Shown here: positions 42,970 through 54,700 of the stretch, one piece after another
Layout of the letters: the number at the start of each line of letters is the position of its first letter
Numbering within the stretch: the stretch's first letter is position 1
Assembly: GCA_012845835.1 (NCBI GenBank)
Contig: JABAKD010000002.1
Location: 7,124,603 to 7,188,602 of the forward strand
Reading direction: 5' to 3'
DNA length: 64,000 nucleotides
From: Undaria pinnatifida
Taxonomy: Eukaryota; Sar; Phaeophyceae; Laminariales; Alariaceae
Program-made: the position numbers and the translations under genes
Notes under the pieces: model-generated
Database searches by the model: none
The model's input: the letters and a program-made list of their open reading frames with translations, nothing else
What the model was told of the DNA's origin: nothing

Positions 42970-44408
42970 CGTCTTCACAACTGGAAAACCCTTTTTTTTT
43001 CACAACTTACTTCAAGTTAGTATGGGGAATCGTTTTGGGGCTCTAAAGGGGTACCAACTGAACTATCTGTATTCGAAAAGCTCGGCGAAAAAACAACGAC
43101 CCCCGTCATCGTGGGCGATCTTCGGAAAAAAGCAGACCATCTCCATCTCGATTTTTCCCGGAAAACGCCACACCCCTTTGTGACACCTCCAGGCACATGC
43201 CGGCGCGGGTCACTCAAGCAGCGGAGCTCAGAGCAGGATTATTAGGATTTCGACGGGCAAAAAACAAATTTAGAATAATCGTCGTGCACGCGGAAGAATA
43301 CCCCTCATAATCGATACGCCCGACTCTCTGTGAAGGATAGCAAAAAAATAACAACAAAAAAATGACAAAAAAATGTCCAAATCAACAAAGAATCGTCGAC
43401 ATAACATATATATATTACGAGGAGCGAACAACAAACAAACAACAATAATGAATGAGTGGACAAAAATATCAAACGAATGGTACGTATTATTCATTTATTT
43501 GACATTTTCGTCACTTAATGTTTCTTGTATGTCGAAATCTTATTTGTGTGAAAGCAACCCCCTAAAACCCTAACAAACCTAACCTGTTACCCTAACCGAG
43601 GCCCCAAAACAGACACAAACCAGACCAGAAACGGGGGCGCGAGAATCAAACGCTGCTGCGCCACCTTGTCGTTCGTTTGTTCTGTTTTCTTTTCTATTTT
43701 TGAAAATTCCGATCTTAGTAACGTCCAATCCCTTTTTTAGCGCCGCAACATCGGGACGAAACACTTGGAGCTAGACGAGGAAAAAAATGGGAGTTGTTGT
43801 ATGTCCAAGATGCAACACAAGCGGAGCTGTACCACACGCGCGCGCAGCACGGTGGTAATCGTGCTCGTACACGCCCACCCTGCTAGAGGGACGTTAAGAC
43901 TCCACTTCCAGCTGTCGAGGTGTTAATAGCTATAAATGGTCCCCAAGAAGGTCGAGAGCCCGAATAATGCCCACTTTTCGTCGAAAACCCATCTTTTTCG
44001 ACATCTACGCGAAAAATCGTTTCAACTGAGGTATATTATTGTAGTCCCAGCCTTCTCTTTGAACACGGGTGCACGTGAGAAGAAGACTACAGCCCCACCC
44101 AACGTACCTATAAAAATAACGCGCCACTCGTAGGAGAGCGAAATAATAGGTCCTCTTACGCTACGGTACGCACACAGCAAAAAAAGAAAGGTAACGATGG
44201 AGTACTGTAACTTCAATCTCGTCGAAAATAGCCCACGAGCCGTGCTGATAAATTAGAATAACAGATGGTAGTAGCGAAAAGTAGCCGTCGAGTACCAGAA
44301 AGGTAGGACAACACGCAACGGTTGAGTCAATTCGAGCCACAGGAGTGGGAAACCGACTGTGCTGAGTGGAAGCAGTGTCAAAACTGCCCCCCCCCCCCTC
44401 GTTCCGGT
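42970..44408. other. Region downstream of ESF1
   Basis: AT-richer sequence with A/T runs around 43330-43450 and no recognised gene. It would hold the ESF1 3' UTR close to 44408. No clear polyadenylation signal was identified by eye. Confidence 0.4.
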
Positions 44409-44719
44409 TCACGCCTTTCTTCGCTTTTTCTTTCCCCTTCGACCTTTCCCCGCCCCCATCAAATCAGGCCCGCTTTCCACCCCGTTAGCAGCACCGCCGG
44501 TAACAGCAGAACCCTTCAGGGAAATCAAACCTCCACCCTCCTGCCTCTTCGCCGAAGCGACAGCGCTACTAGCAGCGGCACCCTTCGCATTCCCCAAACC
44601 CCTACCCTTAAGCTTGTGGACAAGGGCAGACAGGTCTCCCTTATTGTCTGCGCCACCACCACCGCCACCATCACCACCACCACCACCACGGTTAACAGCA
44701 TCCCCTGCGCTCTTGTTTG

Positions 44720-44751
<32 letters not shown>

Positions 44752-44867
44752 TCGGCAAGAGAGCCATTCGCGTCATGACCACCGTGGGTATTATTGCGGC
44801 CGTTGGGGTGTCTCTTGTCCTTCCGACGCACCCGTTCGTCCAGGATTTGCTGCATTCCCTTGGTGTC
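44409..44867 (-). CDS. ESF1: ESF1 exon 12 (C-terminus)
   Basis: Acceptor GCCGCGCAG, 153 codons including TGA at 44411-44409. [20 protein letters not shown], a Gly-rich spacer, [13 protein letters not shown], and the basic end [13 protein letters not shown], a likely nucleolar/nuclear targeting tail. Confidence 0.93.
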
Positions 44868-45732
44868 CTGCGCGGCGGGGCCCACGTTGCGTCGTTTTTT
44901 GTTATTTTCGTTATCGTTATGGGACAGTCGGATGATCATTGAACATTGTGCGGCATTCAAAAGCAAGTAAAATTGACGGCAAAGGACAAGGAAACGGCCT
45001 TGCAACATGGTGGGAAACAAAAGAACCGGAAAAGAAAGGGGAAAGGAGGAACTTCAGTGCAAGGAAGAAGCAAAGGGGCGGGGGTCAACACGACGGACAA
45101 GAATGGAAACTACCAGGTTTCGGCATTTGGACAGGAGAGGGGGGAAACGAACCCCGACATGAGGAATGGCAACGACGAAAGAAATGACAACTTCCAACGC
45201 TTCCAACCTTCAACGTGATGGCAAGGCACAAAGAAAACGGATGCGACATGGTATACTGCAGCCCGTACTACCGCTCCCCTGCTTATCGGCGGTGCGGTGC
45301 AGATACCATTTAGTACCCACTTGGTACCTGTTCCATCGGGACGTCTTTTTAGCCGTTTTTGGCCAGTTTTTAGGAAAACGAACTAACGTGAGATCGTCGT
45401 CATCATAATCATCATCCTCGTCATTCTTCGGCCGTGAAAATTGGAATATCCTCGCTATTGCAGCCGGAGGCAAGTGAAAGACACTCGAACTCTCACCGTG
45501 ATGACAAGAAGACGCAAAGAAAAGGGATACGATGTGGTATACCGCAACCCGCAGAACCCTTCCCTGGCATACCGGTGGTGCCGTGAACATAGTTTGGTAC
45601 CCCTTTGGTACTTCTTTTTTGGTCCATCGGGACGGCTATTGAGACGATTTTGGCTAGATTTCAGGTGCATGGGCTAATGTGAGATCATCGTCATCATCAT
45701 CATCATCATCATCATCATCGTCATCATCATCG

Positions 45733-45782
<50 letters not shown>

Positions 45783-48700
45783 GTCGTCGTCGTCGTCGTC
45801 GTCGCTCTTCGGCTCAATTTGTCCTCGCTATCGCAGCTTTGGTCGAGAACAAAGTAAGAGACACTCCATCCTTCAACGCGATGGCAACAACACGTAAAGA
45901 AGAGGGATACGAGACGGCTTACCGCAGCCCACAGTACCGACCCTTCGCATTTGGGTACTGCGGTACACGCGTTGGTTTGCCCTCGTTTTTTCTTCTGTCG
46001 GGACGTTTTTTTTAGCCGTTTCGGGCTAGATTTCAGGGAAATGAGCTAAAATGTGAGAGGTCTTCAACTCGATGATGGCAAGACATTTTATGTTTTTTTT
46101 TTCTTCATCCCATTTTTTATCCTCGCACTCGTACTCTCGCCCTCTCTCCCAGTTGTAACTCAGATCTGGGGATATATTCGTAGCGGGCTCGATTCCCCCC
46201 TCCCCACTACGGTACGCGCCTTCATTTTTATCACGAGAGGACTTCAGAATTTTCTTCCCTCGTCGACTCGCTTCGAATTGTACCTACCCACGCTGCTAGG
46301 CGCTCTCAGCAGTTGATCCTTTTCTTTGGTGCAATTATGCATATAAAGTCAAATCTCATCACGGTGGGAATCGAACTCGAGAACCAACGCTAATAGCATT
46401 CGAGGGTAACCACTGAACCACCGGGGCGACCGGCATCATGTGGCATATCATATATACAAAGAAAAGCACTTGGTTACAGTGATTGCAAGACACGAAAAAA
46501 AAGTTGAAAAAAAAAAGCGAAAAATGGCACTCGCCTTGAACTGGGTGTCCGTGCGGTCGATCCCAAACCTTGTGTCCCCTTCGAGCACCGCGGCGAACCG
46601 CTCATCGGCGACGTCCACTTTGAAGTCTTGCCCTGGTGCCTTCTCCCTTTCATTTTCTTTGCGTTTCCGCTTACCCCTGAGCTTCTTGCCCTTGAGTTTT
46701 TCTTCTCGGGCCAGGCGGTGCATGTCGTAGTCTCGCCTGTCTTCTTCCTGAAAAGCGAAACGAAAACGAAAAGCGAAACGAAAACGAAAAACGAAAATGA
46801 AAACGGAGAAGAAACAAAACACAAAAAATAGCAAGAAGAGGGAAAAGGAAAAAGGAAACGGAAAAGGCATGAAGACGATTCTCGATTTCAGATGAACCAA
46901 AAATAAAACCCAAACGAAGGGTTTTTTTGTTTTCGAAACGAACACGAAAAAGAGAAAAGGATAACGAAACCGAAAGCGAAGCCGAACCCGGAAACGAAAA
47001 CGCAATGTAATTGTAAAAATAACATAATCATACTGGAAACGAAAGGACACGAAAATGAAAGCGAACCGACGCGAGACAGTTCGGCACGAAACGAAAACAA
47101 AACGAACGGAAACGAAACGAGACTACACCGATACCAACCTGAACACGATGAAAAAAAAATATCAAGAAGGAACTCGAAAACGAAATTAGAACGGAAGGCC
47201 GTCACAGGAATCAAAGTGACGGCGACTATTGGATATTTTTGTGTAAGATAGCGGTCAGTCAAGGTGTAAAACAAACCGTGGCTCCTATATAGCATCTACA
47301 ATCCCATCCCAACCCACCCTATCCCACCCCACTCCATCCCATCCCATCCCGTCCCATCCCGTCACCTCGTCTTCCTCCGCTGCCACCGCCGCCGCCGCCG
47401 CCGCCGCCGCCTCGGCTGGAACGCCTCCCGCAGTGTTCGAAGCGGAAGCCCTGTTCTTCTTCGCTTCTTTCTTCGCCTCTCTTCGCGAGGATTTTTCAGC
47501 TTCTATAGACGTTCCCTTGGGTGCCCCCGCTGGTGTTTCCCCGGTTGCCCCCTCGAGGAAGAAATCGTCTCCCTGGCGAAAAAATGTTACATGGGACGGC
47601 ATTAAAAAAGGAAATAATTTGTTGTTTGGGGTAATCTTGGGCATTATGTGGTTGATGAACTATTAATAACACTAAATCACCACGCTGACATTGCTGATAT
47701 CGTAGGTAGGCATTCGCTGACATTGCTGATATCGTAGGTAGGCATTCGACACCTCTTACAAGACGCGCATGTTTGCACGTCTGAAAAAGGGGGGGGAGTG
47801 ATGTGGATACCAGGCCCTATCCCCTACATCGTGCCGCCTCGTTATCACTCGTATAATCCTTTAAGACCATCCTGGCTCCTCGGGGGCACTCTGAGGTGTT
47901 CCCTCATCTCTGACCCTCGAGCGTGCGGTTGCGCAAATAACTGTCTCCACAACATCCATCTCATGGGAAGAGATTCGCCTGCTACTGGACTACAGTCCCA
48001 CACGACGCCAATTGTGGGACTGTAGTCCAGTAGCAGGTTTATCTCTGTCTTAGATGGATGTTGTAGAGACAGCAATATGCGCAACCGCACGCTCGAGGGT
48101 CAGCGATGAGGGGAACCCTCAGAGTGCCCTCGAGGAGCCAGGATGGTCTTGAAGGATTGTAGTGATCACGAGGCGGCACGATGTCAGGGGATAGGGCCTG
48201 GTATCCACATAAACAGGAAAACACAACATATGGGATGTCAATACAAACGGATACTAGTATAAGAAGGAAATAAGCGCTCTGCGCCCAAAACCAAAGTCTC
48301 TTACACCAATATTAATGAAGAGAGATACAACATGAATTGTTTCTTGTATTGGGGAGGGGAAATAGTGGGTAGATTAAAAGCAAGGATTCACTATTTTCAA
48401 GTGTTTTCCTCAAACAAAACATATTTGAGTTACATCAAGCGCTAGCCTCTTCCCGTTCTGCCCCCTCCCCCCCCCCCCCCACAACTTCACAGTAACTCCA
48501 CGTATGTTGTACCCAAAGCAATATCGTTGGAAAATAAAAGTACACGCGCTCACCTCCTCCTGCTCTTCCTGCTCTTCCCCTCCTTTCGCCTCTAACGCCT
48601 CCATTTTCTCCTTGAACGCCTTCTTCCTCGCCTTTTTCCTCTCCCGGTCTTTCCTTAGAGACGCCTGCCAAGGGGTCTCCAAGGCCAGGGCCTCCTTCTC

Positions 48701-51700
48701 CTTTCTGCGAGCCAAAAGCCTCTCAGCTCCTGCAACTCCCCCTTCCCCCTCTCCCGCTGTTTTACCATCGTCGTCCATGCCGTCGAGGGCAGATGCTGAT
48801 CCGCGGGGGACGAACGTGAACTCTGTGTCTCCTTCTCCTTCCTCTTCTGCGGAGTGGTCCTAAATCGAAACAAGGGAGGAGAAACATGCGAGTTGTTGTT
48901 TGGGGGGGGGTGGAGGGGAGGGGGGAGGGGGGAGGGGTAGGCATGCGGATGAAGGGCGGGGTCGGGGGTGAGGATGCGGGGGGATAGGCATGCGGATGAA
49001 GGGCGGGGGTTGGGGGCGGGGATAGGGGTTTCGTCGACGCGTGCTACGATAGAGGCACGTAGGTGAGGATGCGGGGGGATAGGCATGCGGACGAAGGGCG
49101 GGGATTGGGGGCGGAGATAGGGGTTTCGTCGACGCGTGCTACGATAGAGGTGCGTAGCATTGTTCTGGGCAAAAACGTTTTCTAAGTGACGGCGGCGCCT
49201 TTAGCCCAAAATCGTCGGATTTTTCACTACTTTTTTTTGCTACCACAGATGTAGCATTATTTCACTCCGGGGAATTTTTTTGACTGAAGACAATTTGTGA
49301 ATTACGGGGGGCGTCTTCATCCAAAACCATCGGATTTTTCACTATTTTTTTTTTTTTGGGGGGGGAGGGCAACAAGTTTTCGTTTGCTACACCTATAACA
49401 CGCCCATGGGCATTTTTTTTTTTATCGGGAGAACAGAACGTCTATTTTTTTTTTTTTTTTCCACAACCGATTTTTTTGGGCGAGGTATTTAGAGTTCTCC
49501 TCACGCAGCCACCCCCAGGAGGCAAAAAGAACGGTCCCTGCACCTATGCCATATCATGCGCCTGTCAACTTATACCGGGTACCTGTGATGGACGCCACGA
49601 TTGAGGTATACCGTTTTTTGGCGAACACGTTTTGTGGATGACGCGGTTCCTTAACCCAAACTCGTCGGAACTTTATCCTTTTTTTTATTTTTTTTTGCAC
49701 GATTTTTCGTCGGTACACCCGACCCAGGCCATTAGATGCTTCATCGGGTGGCAGTTTATTTTTCATCAGCCTCTCCAGGCGAGGAGCCGCGGAAAACAAA
49801 AACGGTGCAACTCTAACGTATTATGCGTCATATATGTTACATGATGGGGCGGGGATGGAGTTCCACTCTTTCAGCTACCATTACAAGGTTTCCCGTTGAG
49901 ATGTCGGCGGCTTCAAAAAAATCCCGGGGTTTGGGGTTTCGGCTTCAAATCCCGGCGTTTGGGGTGTCGCAAGCTGAAAATAAAAGGGGGAACACAGACA
50001 GGCGTTCCTACGAGCGAGCTCAAGCCAGGAATACCACAACAACACAAAACTCTCGCACAACTAGACACACAAAAAAAAAAAGAACAGCAGCCACCGCGCA
50101 GGTAACAGGGCAAGGAGGAACACTCACCACCCCGAAACGAGCTTACAGTCTACCTCATACCACTCTCTGTCCGAAAATATAAGCACATCACGACACAAGC
50201 TGCGGCAGAGAGGGGGTCACCCTTGGGACTTTTTCTTCAGCAGACCAATGCTAGGCCACGGGGGGGGGATCCCCTCTTGGGCACTTTTTTTCAGTGGCTT
50301 TCTCTTGGGCACTTTTTCTTCAGTGTCTGCGAGTGACCCCCCTGTTCCTTGCGGTCACAGGCTTTCTTTCGTGTTTAACATACTTTTCGGTATCAATACG
50401 AAAAGGGATGGTTAGCTACGCTGCAACAAAGAAACCACCGAACGTGTTCTTGTCAGTGACGTACAGAGTCACTCGCGCGAGTGGCTCAGACGCGGTAGTG
50501 AAAAAATTGGGGGTACCCCCCTACCGTACGTAGCCTTGACAAGAGGTATACCCTTTTTTGGCGTTGAACCGGAAGTGGAACTTGGGGGTACCCCCCTACC
50601 GCACGTAGCCTTGATAAGGGGTATACCCTTTTTTGGCGTTGACACGGTAGCGAAAGTTGAGGGTACCCCCTTACCGTAGCCTTGGTAAGAGGTATACCAT
50701 TTTTTTGAGTTGACCCGGTAGCGAAAATTGGGGGCACTCCCCTACCCTAGCCTTGATAAGAGGTATACCCTTTTTTGGCGTTGACCCGGTAGCGAAAATT
50801 GGGGGTACCCCCCTACCGTACGTAGCCTTGATCTGCAGTGGCTCGGTGTCACTCGCGCGAGTGACCCCCCCCCCCGTTCCTGTTGCTGTCTTAGCCTCTC
50901 GTGCTCAGAAAAAGATGCGATACAGGAATCCGCGACGGAATAATAAGCTACGCCGCGCCAAAAAATAAAATCGTCTCTCAAGTCTTTGTGTCCGCGAGGT
51001 ACAGAGTCACTTGCGCGAGTATGATAGCTCAAAGCAGGTAAAAAAAAGGGGGCACCCCGTTTACCGCATATAGTCCTTATTGTATACTAATAGTAATGCA
51101 AAACGGTGCTTACATTTCCATTACACATGGGCGCGGGGTACAAGCTACCCGAACGCGGGCCCGAAGCGACTCACGCAGCCAAGCCCACAGCCATGCTCAC
51201 CTCCTCCTCCTCCTCGTCCTCGTCGCTGCTGCCCCCCCCCCGCTCGGAAGACCCCGCCGAAGAAGAGTCGAGAGCGTCCTGCAGCAGAAGCTTCCGGGCG
51301 CGGCGTACAGACTCCTTCTTTTTCTTCTTCGCCGCCACGGCAGCAGGGTCGGCCGCTTTGAGTCTCTTGTTCTGGCGCTTGTTCTTGTTTTCGTTTTTCT
51401 TGTTTCCCCGACCCTGGGAAGACACGCCTTCCAGGCCTCGCTCGTCATCACCATCATCGCTATCACTATCACCGTCACCATCGTCATCGCTGTCACCGCT
51501 ATCCTCGTCTTCGCCGCTGGAATCGTCGTCCCCGCTTGACGATGCGAGGTAGGCCTGGGTGGGTAAGGGCAGTAGCGTGGGGCATGCCGGGGGGAGGGGT
51601 GGGGCGGATAAGAGGGGGGAGAGGGGGGGGGCGTACTCAATTGTTGCTTGCCTTATTCCGTTCGAGCGGGGGGGGGGGGGGGGGCTTATTCCGTTCGAGC

Positions 51701-54700
51701 ATAAGGGGGGGCGGGGGGGGGGGTGGGCTTCTTCTGTTCGAGCAGAGGGGCGGGGCGGGGGGGGAGGGGTTATTCCGTTCGAGCGAAGGGGGGGGGGGGG
51801 GGGGGGCGTACCCATTAGTCGATTGCCCCAGTCATTGTAACATCCACCACGCACCCCTTTCGACACGGTGGGGAGAGGGCTTGCGGGGAGGGAGGGGGGG
51901 GGGAGCGGGGGTTGTGGAGGGGGGGGGTGTACTCCTTTGTTGCTTGCCCTAGTCATTTGACCATTGACCACACATCCCTTTCGAGACGGAGCACCGTTCC
52001 TTCTTCACAAGGAGAGACCTCCAGCGTTGCACGGTTCCTAATCCTACTAGAGACACCTCCAACAATTCGGCACTCCTTAGGCGTTACCCATACAATACTG
52101 TATTCCAGGTATATTTTTGCTTGTATTATCTCTTCCCTCCTTGGCCGTCTGGTGCCACCATCTACCTCCTAGGAAGGCGATCGTTTTTCTCACTACTATC
52201 CAATCTATCACACTTCTCCATGTCACTTTCCGTCAATTTTCCTCATCTCTTCCTCTAAATGCATTCCGTGTATCCTTGCGCATGTTCACATTCTCGCGCT
52301 ACAGGAGTTCTACTCTCATCTGCTTTGCCACAAGCGCACTTGCGTTCATCTTCCCCTTCCACCCAACTACTGGTACACACAGTTCTTTCTGGCAGGTCAA
52401 GGTCTTCTATTAATACACGAAGTCGCAGTTTCAGCGTTTTCGCGTGGTCCGTTGCGGCATGTACATGTACAACTTCAATCATATATATTTTGGGATCAAT
52501 GAAGCCTCTGCCTGGAGGGAGGGGGGGGGGGGGGGGTACTCAGTTCGTGCATGGCCGTAGTCGTATGACCATAGACCCTCGCATCCCTACTATGCCGGAC
52601 GGAGCACATCGGGTTTTCACCAACCAGGCAGACATTGCTCGCACCAAGCGCGAAGCACCGTGAGGTGTTCGGCGAGTCGTATGAAGGGTGAACGGCATTC
52701 TTCCAAGACCCGACGGCGGCGGCGGAGGAGGGGGGGGGTTACCTCGAAGTCCTCCTCTGCCGCATCCCTCCACTGGGAAACCCTGCCCAGGAGCACCTGC
52801 CTCTCCAATGGAGCTTCGTCCCAGGTGCATTCCACCCTCGTTTGCTGGAGAGCCTGTCGGGTTTTTTAGCAAGACGTCATCAAAAGGAAAAATTATTTTT
52901 TAAGGTCACAAAGGCAAAGGGGGGGGGGGGGGGGGGCATAGTACAAGCATGCTTAGCACTTTGCGCTTTTGCAAAATTCCATCGAGGCAAAGAACCAACA
53001 ACCCCGACCAAGCCATCCACCCGCAAACCATCCACCATACATATGATAGAGCAGTTAAGTGGAAACTGCAGTAGTAACAAATTTATAAAATAGGTGTGAT
53101 GTTTGATCTAGCTCAAAATTCCCCACCCAAAGTAAAAATACCAACACTTATCATTATAGTGGAGACTAACAACATATATACGATATATATATATTTTTTT
53201 TTAAAACAAAATAATAGGACCCCTCCCATGAAGAAAAAACTCACCCACATAGAATATTACAAGTACCAACAACGCAGCTTGCAAAGATGAGTACCGACCC
53301 TCAATTCGTCGAACTCACAGCTGACGTCCTTATTTACATATATTTATAAAAGGAACGCAACATAAGGCAAACGGGGAGGTTGGAGGAGGCTTATTACGGG
53401 CACTTTTCTTTACCCCCTGTTTAGCACTGCCCAGGTTAGGGCAATGTTATCGCAACAAAATTATCACATGGGCAAAAGTGGATGGGCGGGTGGGGGGGGT
53501 TACTTAGCTTGTGCAGGGCCGTAGTCGTATGACCATAGACCCTCGCATCCCTACTATGCCGGGACGGAGCACGTAGGGTTTTCACCAACCAGGCAGACAT
53601 CGCACCAAGCGCGAAGCGCCGTGAGGTGTTCGGCGGGTCGCATGGAGGGTGAACTGCATCATTCCAAGAACCGCTCGTAAGACGGACGACGGCACCTAGT
53701 GCCTACTTTCTGGCTTATGGATGACAACGCCAATGAGTCACTTTGTTTTCTGGTGTGGTCACCCCAGAGCAGAAGTGGATGGGGGGGGGGCTATTACAAC
53801 CATGTTTTTTTACCCCCTGGTTAGTACTGCGCATGTTTGGGCAATTTTATCGCAAGAAAGGACGTCACAAAGGAAAAAGTAGATGCGGGGGGGGGGGACA
53901 CGTTTCACGTGTGTTACAAAGAAAGATGTAATCGCGAGAATGAACGTCGCAAAAAGGGGAAAAAAAAGGCAATTGGGGCGTGGGCATGTTGCGGTCCTTT
54001 TACACCGGTTTAGTGTTGGCGACCAAAAACAGAAAGGGGTTTGACTTGATTATTGCTGTTTTTTTAGTCTTTCCGTGATTACTTAATCGTGATAACTTGA
54101 TTTCATGGTTTGTGGCGTTTCGCATGGCATACTAGAACCCGAACACAAAGCTCATATGGCATTTTAGTGGGGTAATACTGAAACCGATAGGATTAACGTG
54201 CACGCTAAACCATATACACTTTTGGTATGGTTTTTGTATTATGAAGTCTAAAATCTGCACACAATATTTGCATGGTGTTTAGTTGGCCATACAGCTAAAA
54301 AACTCGACAACAAATTACGGCGATGGTGACTGGATTACTATTACATTTTTGTTCATTTAAATGTCATGATTATGATCATTTTTTTTTCAATTCCCAACAA
54401 ACACCACCCCGGTTTGTCACTGTGCGTTTTGCGAAACGTCATTGCGAGTGAAAAAACGGACCGGGTGTACTTGTACCCGTTTTTTGTTATTTCCCTTCCC
54501 CCGAAATAAGCACTGGAAGCACACCTTGCAGATGAAGGAAGGCGGCTCGTAGGACGAAGGAACCGACGCGCAGCGGTCGCGAAGCTTTCGCTCCGAGAAA
54601 GAAACGCCGTCCGGGATGAACCGGAGGTCTAACGCCACCGAAGAATGCTCGAACTCCATCCCATCTACCTCCCTGTTACTCCGGATAAGGAAGACCGAGC

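Noticed and set aside
45679-45897. Poly-serine open frame
   Set aside because: Produced by a (TCA/TCG)n microsatellite inside an ESF1 intron.
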